Assembly: GCF_002387895.1 (NCBI RefSeq)
Contig: NZ_DGLI01000025.1
Span: 125,041 to 189,040, forward strand
Direction of reading: 5' to 3'
Length of the DNA stretch: 64,000 nucleotides
From: Clostridium sp. UBA4548
GTDB taxonomy: Bacteria; Bacillota; Clostridia; Clostridiales; Clostridiaceae
Of the stretch, positions 18,024 through 27,778 are shown one piece after another (position 1 is the stretch's first letter; every line of letters starts with the position of its first letter). Position numbers and translations under genes: made by a program. A model generated the notes under the pieces. That model did not search any database. It was not told the DNA's origin and saw nothing but the letters and a program-made list of their open reading frames with translations.

Positions 18024-19197
18024 TTATATAAAAAAAATAATAGATAGTGACTTCATACTTAATAACTCCAATGTAAAAGGTGAGTTATCAAATGTAAAAA
18101 TACATAGTAGTGGACACATTTATTTTTCACTAAAAGATGGATTTAGTAAAATTAATTGTGTTATGTTTAAAAGCAATGCAGTTAGCTTAAATTTCCTTCC
18201 TAAGGAAGGAATGAAAGTTATAGTTTCTGGTAAAGTGTCTGTATATGAAAAAGAAGGAAGTTATCAGTTGTATTGTAATTCAATGCAGCTAGAAGGTGAA
18301 GGGGAATTATTTATTGCCTTTCAGAAACTAAAAACAGCCCTTGATGAGGAAGGGTTGTTTGACTTTTCAAGAAAAAAGACCTTACCTGTATTTCCAAGAA
18401 GAATTGGCATAATTACCTCACCTACAGGTGCAGCGGTAAGAGATATTATTAATGTATCAAAAAGAAGAAATAAGAATTGTAATCTTTTGATATACCCTTC
18501 TCTAGTTCAAGGTATTGGAGCTATTGATGAAATAGTGAAGGGCATAGAGACTTTAAATGCAATGACAGATATTGATGTGATTATTTTAGCAAGAGGAGGG
18601 GGCTCTATTGAAGAATTATGGGCCTTCAATGAAGAAAAGGTGGCTAGGGCCATAGCAAAATCTAAAAAGCCAATAGTTACTGGGATTGGACATGATACTG
18701 ATTTTACTATTGCAGATTTTGTAAGTGACAAAAGAGGTGCAACACCATCTCAAGCAGCAGAAATAGTTGTAAGTAATTATGAAGAAATGGCTTATAAGCT
18801 AAACAGCTATAAGCATAGAATAGCATCTTCAATGGAAAAAACTATACAAAGGGAATATACAAATTTAGGTATAAATCTAAGGACTTTAAAGTTATATAGT
18901 CCTTATAATTATATTGTAAATCAGTATGATAAACTAGAAAACCTTAAAAACAAATTAAGTTTTAATATGAAAATCTTAGTTAATAATAAAAATAATAAGT
19001 TAAGTAGTATTGAGAACATTTTAAATTTACACAACCCCCTGGCTATACTTAATAAAGGGTATAGTATAATTCAAGATGGAGATAAAAAAACTATTTCATC
19101 TTTAGAAGCACTAAAACAAGAAGCTAAGGTTACAGTTAGATTAAAGGATGGTAATGCCTTGTTTAATATTCAATATTTGGAGGAACAAGATGGCTAA
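17986..19197 (+). CDS. xseA: Exodeoxyribonuclease VII large subunit
   Basis: 403 aa. N-terminal OB domain (MYAKILTVTAVNNYIKKIID, SNVKIHSSGHIYFSLKD), central catalytic domain with RRIGIITSPTGAAVRDI, LARGGGSIEELWAFNEE and GIGHDTDFTIADFVSDKRGATPSQAAE, then a long coiled coil (about 265-345) that binds XseB. Degrades single-stranded DNA. The start at 17986 lies inside the 3' end of folD and gives the family N-terminus; GAGG is 12 nt upstream. Confidence 0.96.
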   Translation: MYAKILTVTAVNNYIKKIIDSDFILNNSNVKGELSNVKIHSSGHIYFSLKDGFSKINCVMFKSNAVSLNFLPKEGMKVIVSGKVSVYEKEGSYQLYCNSMQLEGEGELFIAFQKLKTALDEEGLFDFSRKKTLPVFPRRIGIITSPTGAAVRDIINVSKRRNKNCNLLIYPSLVQGIGAIDEIVKGIETLNAMTDIDVIILARGGGSIEELWAFNEEKVARAIAKSKKPIVTGIGHDTDFTIADFVSDKRGATPSQAAEIVVSNYEEMAYKLNSYKHRIASSMEKTIQREYTNLGINLRTLKLYSPYNYIVNQYDKLENLKNKLSFNMKILVNNKNNKLSSIENILNLHNPLAILNKGYSIIQDGDKKTISSLEALKQEAKVTVRLKDGNALFNIQYLEEQDG

Positions 19198-19405
19198 GAA
19201 AAAGGAAAGTTATGAAGAAAAGATGCAAAGGTTAGAAGGAATAGTAACTCAAATGGAGAGTAGCGAATTGACCTTGGATGAATCTATTACAAATTATGAA
19301 GAAGGCATAAAACTATACAGAGAACTATATAAACTACTAGAAGAAGCTGAAGGAAAAATAAAACTTCTTAGTGATAAGGGAGAAGTTGACTTTATAGAAG
19401 AATAA
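19190..19405 (+). CDS. xseB: Exodeoxyribonuclease VII small subunit
   Basis: 71 aa, a helical hairpin (YEEKMQRLEGIVTQMESSELTLDESITNYEEGI) typical of XseB; several copies coat the XseA coiled coil. Starts at ATG 19190 with TTGGAGG 8 nt upstream, overlapping the xseA stop by 8 bp. In-frame upstream codons to 19148 are not needed. Confidence 0.96.
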   Translation: MAKKKESYEEKMQRLEGIVTQMESSELTLDESITNYEEGIKLYRELYKLLEEAEGKIKLLSDKGEVDFIEE

Positions 19406-19427
19406 ATTATTATAAAGAGGGAAAAAG

Positions 19428-20294
19428 ATGAATTTTAATGGTTATAAACATGAAATAGAAAAGTGGATAGAAAATTATTTTGCTAGTAAACCTAAAAACC
19501 ATCAAACATATTTTGAGCCAATGAACTATAGTTTAAGTATCGGGGGAAAAAGGATCAGACCAATGCTCATGGTACTTACCTATAATATGTATAATAGAAA
19601 GATGGAAGGAGTACTTCCTTTTGCTGCTGCAATGGAGATGATACATACTTATTCTCTTATACATGACGATTTGCCCTGTATGGATGATGATGACTTAAGA
19701 AGAGGAAAGCCGACAAATCATAAGGTGTTTGGAGAAGCTATGGCTACTTTGGCTGGTGATGGCCTTTTAAATGAAGCTATGATAATTATGTTTCACCAAT
19801 GTATGGATGGAGATTTAAAGAAAATAAAAGCAGGAAACATTATTTCAAAAGCAGCTGGTGCAGAAGGTATGATCAAAGGTCAAATTATAGATATAAATAG
19901 TGAAGGAAAAGAAATTAGTGAAGATACATTATTAGAAATGCACAGAAATAAAACAGGTGCGCTTATTAAAGCTTCTATTTTAGCAGGAGCTGCTCTAGGG
20001 GATGCCTCCGAGGACCATCTTAAAATTCTAGGTGAGTTTGGAGAAAAGTTAGGTTTAGCCTTTCAAGTTAAAGATGATATATTAGATGTAGAAGGAAATT
20101 TAGAAACTCTAGGAAAAACTCAAAGTGATTTAAATAATCATAAGACTAATTTTATCACTATGTATGGATTAGATAAATGCAAAGATATATGCAAAAATCT
20201 AACTGAAGAATGTTATGAATTGCTAAGTAAAATAGAAAAGAATACAGAAGAATTAAAATCCATAACAAAGTTTTTATTAGAGAGACAATATTAG
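19428..20294 (+). CDS. ispA: Polyprenyl (farnesyl/geranylgeranyl) diphosphate synthase
   Basis: 288 aa trans-isoprenyl diphosphate synthase. First Asp-rich motif DDLPCMDDDDLRRG (about 82-95), GKRIRP diphosphate-binding motif near 37, second Asp-rich motif DDILDVEG (about 215). Short-chain product expected (FPP), feeding undecaprenyl and quinone synthesis. Between xseB and dxs, the standard order in Firmicutes, so substrate supply (DXS) and use are co-transcribed. Confidence 0.95.
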   Translation: MNFNGYKHEIEKWIENYFASKPKNHQTYFEPMNYSLSIGGKRIRPMLMVLTYNMYNRKMEGVLPFAAAMEMIHTYSLIHDDLPCMDDDDLRRGKPTNHKVFGEAMATLAGDGLLNEAMIIMFHQCMDGDLKKIKAGNIISKAAGAEGMIKGQIIDINSEGKEISEDTLLEMHRNKTGALIKASILAGAALGDASEDHLKILGEFGEKLGLAFQVKDDILDVEGNLETLGKTQSDLNNHKTNFITMYGLDKCKDICKNLTEECYELLSKIEKNTEELKSITKFLLERQY

Positions 20295-20337
20295 TTATAG
20301 TGTGAATATTTTTTAAGTACAAGGTTTATTCATGTTG

Positions 20338-20346
20338 TGCTATAAT
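20338..20346 (+). promoter_or_regulatory. Possible internal promoter before dxs (extended -10)
   Basis: TGCTATAAT matches the extended -10 consensus, 30 nt before the dxs start. No good -35 hexamer lies 17 nt upstream. Could give dxs independent transcription within the operon. Confidence 0.35.
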
Positions 20347-20375
20347 TTGTTCTAAAGGCGGTGACCATAAATATA

Positions 20376-22241
20376 ATGGGAAAATATTTAGAAAGTTATA
20401 ATGACTTCAATGAAATTAAAAATATGAATATAAAGGAACTTAACTTGTTTGCCGAAGAGATTAGAGAGTTTTTGATAGAAAAGGTTTCTAAAACAGGTGG
20501 GCATCTAGCATCAAATCTAGGTGTGGTAGAATTGACATTGAGCTTATATAATGTGTTTAATTTTGATAAAGATAAACTTATTTGGGACGTAGGTCATCAA
20601 TCCTATGTACATAAGATACTTACTGGAAGAAAAGACCAGTTCGAAACCTTAAGGACTTTTGGAGGTTTAAGTGGGTTTCCTAAGAAAGAGGAAAGTAAGT
20701 ATGATATGTTTGACACAGGACACAGTAGCACCTCCATTTCTGCAGCAGTAGGAATGGCGAGAGCAAGAGATCTTCACGGCGATAAGTATGATGTTGTTGC
20801 TGTGATTGGGGATGGTGCTTTGACCGGTGGAATGGCTCTTGAGGCATTAAATGATGTAGGATATAATAAATCAAAAATGACTATTATTCTTAATGATAAT
20901 CAAATGTCTATATCCAAAAATGTAGGAGGACTTTCTACATATTTAAGTGAATTAAGAATGGGAACCATATACAATAGATTTAAGAATGATTTTAATTCAA
21001 CCATAGAAAAAATACCAGGTGTAGGAAAAGGAGTAGTAAACTCCATTAATAAAATTAAAGATTCCTTAAAGCAGCTAGTAGTACCAGGTATGCTTTTTGA
21101 AGATATGGGAATAAAGTACTATGGACCTATTGATGGTCATAACATTAAAGAACTAAGCAAAGCTTTTAAGAATGCTCAAAAAGTTCAGGGACCTGTGTTA
21201 ATACATGTAATTACAACAAAAGGAAAGGGCTATAAGTATGCTGAAAAGTTCCCACATAAGTTTCATGGAGTTGGACCCTTTGATTGTGATAGTGGAGAAT
21301 TTAGTTCATCAGGAAACAAGTCTTATTCTTCAGTTTTCGGAACTTCTTTAATTCAAGCAGCAGAGGTTAATAAGAATGTTGTTGCCATAACGGCAGCAAT
21401 GCCAGAAGGAACAGGCTTAGATGGTTTTGCTAAGAAGTATCCAAAAAGATTTTTTGATGTAGGAATTGCAGAACAACATGCAGTAACTATGGCAGCAGGG
21501 ATGGCGGCTCAAGGGTTAAGACCTGTATTTGCAGTATACTCTACATTTTTACAAAGAGCATACGATCAAATCTTACATGATGTGGCTATACAAAAGCTCC
21601 CTGTTATTTTTGCAATTGATAGAGCGGGAATTGTAGGGCAAGATGGTGAAACTCACCAAGGGATTTTTGATCTTTCCTATCTAAGTCATATGCCTAATAT
21701 GACTATAATGAGCCCTAAGTGTACTGACGAAATGAAAACTATGATTAATTTTGCATTAACTCAAAATTATCCAATTGCCATAAGATATCCTAGAGGGGGC
21801 GATGGCTGCAATATTCACTTATCTCCTATGACTACTTTTAAAAAGGGAAAGTGGGAAGTTGTCACTGAAAAGCAAGGGAAAGTTGCAATAATTGCTACTG
21901 GAAAAATGGTGCAAAATGCTGTGATTGTTAAGGAAAAACTTCAAAGAGTAGGCATTGAGTGTACTGTAGTAAATGCTTGTTTTATTAAGCCTATTGATAA
22001 AAACTTAATTCAGCAGTTTATTGATGAAGGATTTTCATTTGTAACTATTGAAGATAATGTAATAACTGGAGGACTTGGAAGCTTAGTTTTACAATTTATT
22101 TCTACTAAAAGCTCAAAAACTAAGGTTTTGAATCTTGGATTTAAGGATGAATTTGTTCCTCATGGCAATGTAGACATATTATATAAAATTTATAATCTAG
22201 ATGTAGATGGCATATATAGTAGCATTTTAAATATGTTATAG
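20376..22241 (+). CDS. dxs: 1-deoxy-D-xylulose-5-phosphate synthase
   Basis: Thiamine diphosphate enzyme that condenses pyruvate and glyceraldehyde 3-phosphate, the first step of the MEP isoprenoid pathway. About 621 aa. Seen: KTGGHLASNLGVVELTL with its His, DVGHQSYVHKI, TPP motif GDGALTGGMALEALN through LNDNQMSIS, transketolase segment FDVGIAEQHAVTMAAGMA, and YPRGG. Start ATG 20376 matches the family N-terminus; GTG 20361 is in frame but overlaps the GGCGGTGA ribosome site. The spacing from that site to 20376 is long, about 11 nt. Confidence 0.95.
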   Translation: MGKYLESYNDFNEIKNMNIKELNLFAEEIREFLIEKVSKTGGHLASNLGVVELTLSLYNVFNFDKDKLIWDVGHQSYVHKILTGRKDQFETLRTFGGLSGFPKKEESKYDMFDTGHSSTSISAAVGMARARDLHGDKYDVVAVIGDGALTGGMALEALNDVGYNKSKMTIILNDNQMSISKNVGGLSTYLSELRMGTIYNRFKNDFNSTIEKIPGVGKGVVNSINKIKDSLKQLVVPGMLFEDMGIKYYGPIDGHNIKELSKAFKNAQKVQGPVLIHVITTKGKGYKYAEKFPHKFHGVGPFDCDSGEFSSSGNKSYSSVFGTSLIQAAEVNKNVVAITAAMPEGTGLDGFAKKYPKRFFDVGIAEQHAVTMAAGMAAQGLRPVFAVYSTFLQRAYDQILHDVAIQKLPVIFAIDRAGIVGQDGETHQGIFDLSYLSHMPNMTIMSPKCTDEMKTMINFALTQNYPIAIRYPRGGDGCNIHLSPMTTFKKGKWEVVTEKQGKVAIIATGKMVQNAVIVKEKLQRVGIECTVVNACFIKPIDKNLIQQFIDEGFSFVTIEDNVITGGLGSLVLQFISTKSSKTKVLNLGFKDEFVPHGNVDILYKIYNLDVDGIYSSILNML

Positions 22242-22255
22242 ACTAAGGAGAAGCT

Positions 22256-23080
22256 ATGATTGAGGAAAGAATAAGACTTGATGTGCTAGTTTCAGATAAA
22301 AAATTAGTACCATCAAGGGAAAAGGCTCGAGAGTATATATTAAGTGGAATAATTTATGTGGATGGGAAATTAGAGAAAAAATGTGGCAGAAAAGTAAACT
22401 TAGATGCTAGTATAGAAATAAAAGGCGAAATCTTACCCTATGTAAGTAGGGGGGGACTTAAGCTTGAAAAAGCTATAAAAAAATTTAATATAAACCTTGA
22501 GAATAAGGTTTGTTTAGATATTGGTGCATCTACTGGAGGGTTCACTGATTGCATGCTTAAATTTGGAGCTAAAAAAGTTTATGCTATAGATGTAGGTAGT
22601 GAACAATTAGCGCATGAATTAAAAGAAGATTCTAGAGTAGTTTCAATGGAAAACACTAACATACGAAATGTAACTAAAGAGCAAATTAGTGAGCTATGTA
22701 ATTTTGCATCCATAGATGTTTCTTTTATTTCTTTGGATAAAGTAATTCCAAGTGTACTAAATTTAATTAGCCAAGATGGTTCTATTGTGGCATTGGTCAA
22801 ACCTCAATTTGAGGCAGGAGTTGGAAAGGTAAATAAAAAGGGTGTAGTTAAGGGTAAAAATATACATATGGAAGTATTATATAAAGTGATTACTTTTCTA
22901 AAGGAAAACAGTTTAAAGATAATAGGGTTAGACTACTCTGGTATTAAAGGTCCAAATGGAAACATTGAGTATCTAATATATTTTACAAAGGATAATAGCT
23001 ATATAGGAGAATTCAATACCAATAGTATTTCTGATGTAGTATTTAAGTCACATGAAATACTAAATTCGGAGGATATATGA
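22256..23080 (+). CDS. tlyA: TlyA-family rRNA (cytidine-2'-O)-methyltransferase
   Basis: 274 aa: an N-terminal S4 RNA-binding domain (RLDVLVSDKKLVPSREKAREYILSG, 6-65), then an FtsJ-like Rossmann methyltransferase (LDIGASTGGFTDCMLKFGAKKVYAIDVG, about 88-115; ALVKPQFEAG). Homologues methylate 16S/23S rRNA and are linked to capreomycin sensitivity; once annotated as haemolysin. Between dxs and nadK as in most Firmicutes, 4 bp overlap with nadK. AAGGAGAAG before the ATG. Confidence 0.92.
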   Translation: MIEERIRLDVLVSDKKLVPSREKAREYILSGIIYVDGKLEKKCGRKVNLDASIEIKGEILPYVSRGGLKLEKAIKKFNINLENKVCLDIGASTGGFTDCMLKFGAKKVYAIDVGSEQLAHELKEDSRVVSMENTNIRNVTKEQISELCNFASIDVSFISLDKVIPSVLNLISQDGSIVALVKPQFEAGVGKVNKKGVVKGKNIHMEVLYKVITFLKENSLKIIGLDYSGIKGPNGNIEYLIYFTKDNSYIGEFNTNSISDVVFKSHEILNSEDI

Positions 23081-23931
23081 GAAAAATAGGTATAAATATA
23101 AATTCTAATAAAGATGAAGATGGGGAAATATTAAAATATGTATGTAGTGTAGTACAGAAAAATTTTCCGGAAAGTGAGTTATTTATATATAAGGATTCTA
23201 TACAGCTCCATGAAGAGTTTAGCAAGGGGTTAGATGTAGTCATAGCTCTTGGTGGAGATGGTACCATATTACGAGTAGCTAGAGCATTAGAAAAATATGA
23301 AGTACCAATACTAGGTGTTAATATTGGTCATTTGGGATTCTTGGCTAGTGTAGAAATGTCTGAATTTGAAGATGCTATAAAAAATCTTAAAGCTGAAAAA
23401 TTTCATTTAGAAAATAGGATGATGATAAAGTGCACTTTGCCAAAAAGAGATGATGAAAAGTATTATATTGCTCTAAATGATATTGTAATAAGTAGAGGAA
23501 CTTTATCTAGAGTTGTGAATTATGATATTTATATTGATGGTAGTTTTTATGCTAAATACAAAGCTGATGGATTAATAATATCTACACCTACAGGTTCTAC
23601 TGCTTACTCGCTTTCAGCAGGAGGTCCTGTTATTTATCCAACTTTAGATGTAATAACACTTACGCCAGTATGTCCAATTTCCTTTGGAATTAAAACTATA
23701 ATTCTAGATTCACGTAATAAGATAAGCATTAAGATTAAAGCAAATCATGAAAGTGTGTATTTAACCTCTGATGGACAAAAACTTCTACAGCTTAATAATG
23801 ACGAAGAAGTTTTTGTTGAAGTACTTTCAAGAAAATGTAAACTCATTAAGTTTGATAACTATGATTATTTTAATATATTAAGAAAAAAAATAATATTAAG
23901 ATCTAGAGATTGTGAAGGAGACAATTTATGA
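23077..23931 (+). CDS. nadK: NAD kinase
   Basis: Makes NADP from NAD and ATP or polyphosphate. 284 aa with the GGDGTILRVAR motif (about 64-74), NIGHLGFLA, the conserved NDIVISRG, and DGLIISTPTGSTAYSLSAGGP (about 163-184). Translationally coupled at both ends: 4 bp overlap with tlyA and with argR. Confidence 0.96.
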   Translation: MRKIGININSNKDEDGEILKYVCSVVQKNFPESELFIYKDSIQLHEEFSKGLDVVIALGGDGTILRVARALEKYEVPILGVNIGHLGFLASVEMSEFEDAIKNLKAEKFHLENRMMIKCTLPKRDDEKYYIALNDIVISRGTLSRVVNYDIYIDGSFYAKYKADGLIISTPTGSTAYSLSAGGPVIYPTLDVITLTPVCPISFGIKTIILDSRNKISIKIKANHESVYLTSDGQKLLQLNNDEEVFVEVLSRKCKLIKFDNYDYFNILRKKIILRSRDCEGDNL

Positions 23932-24380
23932 AAGAACAACGTCATGAGAAGATTTTAGAAATAATTAAAAGCATAGAAATTGAGACCCAAGAAGAGCTGG
24001 CAGAAGAACTTAAAAGTAGAGGTATAAATGTAACTCAAGCTACAGTATCTAGAGACATAAAGGAACTAAACCTAATTAAAATACTTTCACATAATGGAAA
24101 ATATAAATATGCTCAAGTAGCTCAAAACAGAAATGCTAACATCAGCGCATTAGCTACAATTTTTTCTAATACAGCCATTTCAGTTGAGAGAGTGGATAAG
24201 ATTTTAATAGTAAAAACTATTTCCGCTTCGGCATCACTAGCAGCTGAGGCAATTGATTCATTTAACCTAGAAGGAATTGCAGGCACATTAGCAGGGGATA
24301 ATACAATTTTTATTGCTGTTAGAACTGACGAGAAGGCAGAGGAATTGCTTCAAGAAATAAAGAAAATGATTAATGAATAG
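23928..24380 (+). CDS. argR: Arginine repressor ArgR/AhrC
   Basis: 150 aa hexameric regulator. N-terminal winged helix (RHEKILEIIKSIEIETQEELAEELKSRGINVTQATVSRDIKEL) and C-terminal arginine-binding domain with GTLAGDNTIFIAVRTDEKA. Controls arginine synthesis and breakdown; no arg genes are nearby, but this location before recN is the usual one. GAAGGAGA ribosome site. Confidence 0.96.
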   Translation: MKEQRHEKILEIIKSIEIETQEELAEELKSRGINVTQATVSRDIKELNLIKILSHNGKYKYAQVAQNRNANISALATIFSNTAISVERVDKILIVKTISASASLAAEAIDSFNLEGIAGTLAGDNTIFIAVRTDEKAEELLQEIKKMINE

Positions 24381-24391
24381 GATGGTAATTA

Positions 24392-26089
24392 ATGCTATTA
24401 CAATTAAATATTAATAATTTTGCACTTATTGAAAGTTTATCAATAGATTTTCAACAAGGTTTTAATGTTCTTTCAGGGGAAACAGGAGCAGGTAAATCTA
24501 TACTTATAGATGCTATAAACTTTGTTTTAGGAGGAAAATTCAATAAAAGCCTTATTAGAACTGGTGAAGATAAAACTGTTGTAGAAGCTGTCTTTTCAAT
24601 AGAGAATATAAAAACAAAACTTGTATTAGATGATCTAGATATTCCCTACGAGGACTTAGTAATTTTAAGTAGAGAAAGCTTTCAATCAGGAAAAACAGTG
24701 GCTAAGGTCAATGGAAAAACCATGCTTTTAGCCAAAATTAAAGCTATTAGTGAAACTTTGTTAGATATTCATGGGCAACATGAAAATCAAAATCTTTTAG
24801 ACAATAATAATCATATCAAATATATAGACTCCTTTGGAGAAAATAAGTTAAAGAAGGTCTTAGAAGAGTATAAAAAAAATTATGAAAAATTATCTGAAAT
24901 AGAAAGCAAAATAAATGAACTTCAAGGAAGTGAAGGAGAAAAAGAAAAAAATATAGATTTTCTTAAATATCAGATTGAAGAGATAAATAACATTAATCCC
25001 AAGGTTGGAGAAGATGTAGAACTAGAAGAAAAATTTTCCTTACTTTCTAATGCAGAAAGAATTGAAAAAAGTTTGAGCATTTCTTATAAAGTATTAAAAG
25101 ATAGTGATGAAGGAAATACTTCTATTATTGATTCCTTAAACTATGTTATAAGAGAACTAAAGAGTATACAAAAACATAAAGAAGATATTAAAAAAATTTC
25201 TGAGGCTCTAGAAAATACTTACTATTTAATAGAACAAAACATTGATGAAATCAGAATGTTGAAAGATAGTATTTATTATGATGAAGGGGAATTAGAATAT
25301 ATAAATTCAAGAATATATCAACTTTCTCTTTGTAAGAAGAAATATGGAAGTACAATTGAGGAGGTTTTAAACTATAAAGATAAAATACAAAGTAAATATG
25401 ATGAACTAATTAATAGTACTGCTATAGTTGAAAAGCTGCAAAAGGAAAAGAAGGAACTTATGTCTACCATGAAGGCGATAGCTTCGGATATTCACAATAT
25501 AAGATGCGGCATTAGTGAAGAGCTGGAAAGCCTTGTAAAGAGAGAATTAGATTATGTAGGACTTGATAAAAGTACTTTTAAAATAAATGTAATAGAAACT
25601 GATAACCTAATGTCTAATGGAAGTGATAAAGTACACTTTACTATATCAACTAATCCAGGACAACCTTTAGAACCATTAGAAGAAATTGTTTCTGGTGGAG
25701 AGCTATCAAGAATAATGTTAGCTCTAAAAACTGTATTTGTAGATAAGGATGAAATTCCTTCAGTTATATTCGATGAGATTGACACAGGAATAAGCGGAAG
25801 AATTGCTCAAAGAGTTGCTGAAAAAATGTTTTTAATATCAAAAAAACATCAGGTATTTTGTGTGACGCATTTGCCACAAATTGCTACTATGGCAGATACA
25901 AATTACCTAATTGAAAAGCAATGGACTTCTGACACAACTTTTACTAAAGTAAAGAGACTAGGTAAAGAAGAGGTTGAGTTTGAAATTGCCAGAATGATTG
26001 GCGGAAGTGAAGTTACTAGACTAACCATTGAGAATGCTAAAGAAATGCTTGATTTAGCTTTTCTTGCAAAAGGCAAAATTAAAGAATAA
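24392..26089 (+). CDS. recN: DNA repair protein RecN
   Basis: 565 aa SMC-like ATPase for double-strand-break repair. Walker A GETGAGKSILIDAINFVLGGK (about 30-50), Q-loop SRESFQSGKTVAKVNG, HGQHENQNLL, two coiled-coil arms (about 150-220 and 265-370), ABC signature VSGGELSRIMLALK (about 430), Walker B VIFDEIDTGISGRIAQ, and FCVTHLPQIA. End of the nusB-recN operon; a hairpin terminator follows. Confidence 0.96.
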   Translation: MLLQLNINNFALIESLSIDFQQGFNVLSGETGAGKSILIDAINFVLGGKFNKSLIRTGEDKTVVEAVFSIENIKTKLVLDDLDIPYEDLVILSRESFQSGKTVAKVNGKTMLLAKIKAISETLLDIHGQHENQNLLDNNNHIKYIDSFGENKLKKVLEEYKKNYEKLSEIESKINELQGSEGEKEKNIDFLKYQIEEINNINPKVGEDVELEEKFSLLSNAERIEKSLSISYKVLKDSDEGNTSIIDSLNYVIRELKSIQKHKEDIKKISEALENTYYLIEQNIDEIRMLKDSIYYDEGELEYINSRIYQLSLCKKKYGSTIEEVLNYKDKIQSKYDELINSTAIVEKLQKEKKELMSTMKAIASDIHNIRCGISEELESLVKRELDYVGLDKSTFKINVIETDNLMSNGSDKVHFTISTNPGQPLEPLEEIVSGGELSRIMLALKTVFVDKDEIPSVIFDEIDTGISGRIAQRVAEKMFLISKKHQVFCVTHLPQIATMADTNYLIEKQWTSDTTFTKVKRLGKEEVEFEIARMIGGSEVTRLTIENAKEMLDLAFLAKGKIKE

Positions 26090-26134
26090 TATTATGAATA
26101 ACATACATAAAAAATTCAAATAATGTTAAAATAT

Positions 26135-26176
26135 AACTATGAGTTGATAGCTTTTATCGATTCATAGTTTTTTTAT
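26135..26176 (+). terminator. Rho-independent terminator after recN
   Basis: AACTATGAGTTGAT pairs with ATCGATTCATAGTT over the loop AGCTTTT, followed by TTTTTTATTA. Confidence 0.8.
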
Positions 26177-26297
26177 TATATAGAATGAAATAAAGAAACT
26201 ACACTAATAATAAATTTGCTTTTGCCTTCTCTTTCATATAAGTTGCTTTAAGTTTATTTAGTAATTTAGGCATACTATTGCAACTTACATATGTCAC
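26177..26297 (+). repeat. Dispersed repeat B, copy B1
   Basis: Begins tatatagaatgaaataaaga and ends in a hairpin, AAGTTGC...GCAACTT (26235-26293). Highly similar over its whole length to the inverted copy B2 (40449-40568); copies B3 and B4 share mainly the hairpin. Confidence 0.75.
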
Positions 26298-26468
26298 ATT
26301 AATAGATTAAAGTATTATACTATACTATAAAATTAAATTATTAATTCTAAATTCTAAATAATTCTAGATTGGAACTTTTTTGGCTATTATTGAAATATAA
26401 TGACAACATAAATTTTTAAAAAATGGGGCAATTTAAAGTTAGTATAGAAAACTTATGGGAGGTATAGC

Positions 26469-27647
26469 ATGATGAAAAAAGGTAAAAATATTTTGTGCTG
26501 GATATTAATACCGCTGATGTTATTCATCTTTGGTAATTTTAATTTTATAAAGCTTACTTCTATAAATATTGGAGTTCAGAAGTTTGGTAAAGCAGTCACT
26601 GCACAATATAGTAAAGATAAAAACTTTTTAACTGCTTCTCAGAGCAGTTTTAACAATGAAAATAAGCCATATGCTAAAGCTTCCGATATTATGCTTTATC
26701 CTGGAGGTCAGCCTGTAGGAATTAAATTAAGTACGAAAGGAGCCCTTGTAATTGCCCTTTCTGATATTGAAACTGCAGAGAGAAAGATTCAAAGTCCTGC
26801 CGCTGTATCAGGAATTCAAATTGGAGATAGTGTCACAGAAATAAATGGAACGGCAATCAAAAGTTCAGAGGATATTTCTACTTTAGTAAACAGGTCAAAT
26901 GGAAAAGAAATTAATATAACAATTAATAGAAAGGGAGAAGCAATAAATGTAAAAGTAACTCCAGTTCTAAGCAAAAACGATGAAAAATTTAAAATTGGAT
27001 TATGGGTTAGGGACTCTACGGCAGGAGTTGGAACATTAACTTTTTATGATCCTAAAACAAAAGGGTTTGCTGCTTTAGGTCATCCAATAACTGATGTGGA
27101 TACTGGAAATATAATGTCTGTTGAAAATGGAGAAGTAATTGCTTCTAATATTGTATCTGTTAGAAAAGGTGCAAAAGGGAATCCAGGAGAACTCAGGGGA
27201 ATTTTCATTAATGAGCAACAATCCTTAGGAATCATAAACAATAACACTGAATGCGGTATTTTTGGTAAAGGTAATGATAGTTTAATTAATGAGAAGTTTA
27301 ATAAACCTATGAAAGTAGCTCTAAAAAGTGAAGTTAAGGTAGGCAAGGCACAAATTTTAACTACTGTTGAAGGTAATGAACCTAAGCTTTATGATATAGT
27401 AATAGAAAAATTGCTTCCTCAAGAATCAGCAGGCTCTAAAAGCATGATTATAAAAATTGTAGATCCAGAATGCATTGATAAGACTGGTGGAATTGTACAG
27501 GGAATGAGTGGAAGCCCAATAATTCAGAATAACAAAATTGTTGGAGCTGTAACCCATGTTTTAATCAATAAACCAGATACTGGATATGGAATTTACATGG
27601 ATTGGATGTTAAAAGATGCAGAAATTTTAAAAAATAGCTATGAATAA
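26469..27647 (+). CDS. spoIVB: SpoIVB serine peptidase (PDZ, S55 family)
   Basis: Forespore-secreted protease that triggers pro-sigma-K processing in the mother cell. 392 aa: signal anchor (about 9-28), PDZ domain (about 75-165, PAAVSGIQIGDSVTEINGTAI), then the S55 peptidase domain. Catalytic candidates: His205 in AALGHPITD and Ser349 in GIVQGMSGSPI. ATG 26469 has GGGAGG 6 nt upstream; a second ATG follows directly. Adjacent to spo0A as in Bacillus and Clostridium. Confidence 0.95.
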   Translation: MMKKGKNILCWILIPLMLFIFGNFNFIKLTSINIGVQKFGKAVTAQYSKDKNFLTASQSSFNNENKPYAKASDIMLYPGGQPVGIKLSTKGALVIALSDIETAERKIQSPAAVSGIQIGDSVTEINGTAIKSSEDISTLVNRSNGKEINITINRKGEAINVKVTPVLSKNDEKFKIGLWVRDSTAGVGTLTFYDPKTKGFAALGHPITDVDTGNIMSVENGEVIASNIVSVRKGAKGNPGELRGIFINEQQSLGIINNNTECGIFGKGNDSLINEKFNKPMKVALKSEVKVGKAQILTTVEGNEPKLYDIVIEKLLPQESAGSKSMIIKIVDPECIDKTGGIVQGMSGSPIIQNNKIVGAVTHVLINKPDTGYGIYMDWMLKDAEILKNSYE

Positions 27648-27666
27648 TTCAGAAAACATTGTAAAA

Positions 27667-27711
27667 TAAAAGGTGTTGATTATTCTTGAATAATCTAACA
27701 TCTTTTATTGT
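27667..27711 (+). terminator. Rho-independent terminator after spoIVB
   Basis: AAAGGTGTTGATTATT pairs with AATAATCTAACATCTTT (one bulge) over a short loop, followed by TATTGTTC. Confidence 0.75.
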
Positions 27712-27778
27712 TCTATTTTAATATTGATCTTCTAAAAAAATATTTTTATATAAAAATAATTTTTTTACTGTTTTTAGA

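Larger units (their letters stand above)
26090..26468. other. Intergenic region between recN and spoIVB
   Basis: About 380 bases without a gene: the recN terminator, then repeat B copy B1 (26177-26297), then AT-rich sequence that should contain the forespore promoter of spoIVB. I found no firm sigma-G match. Confidence 0.6.
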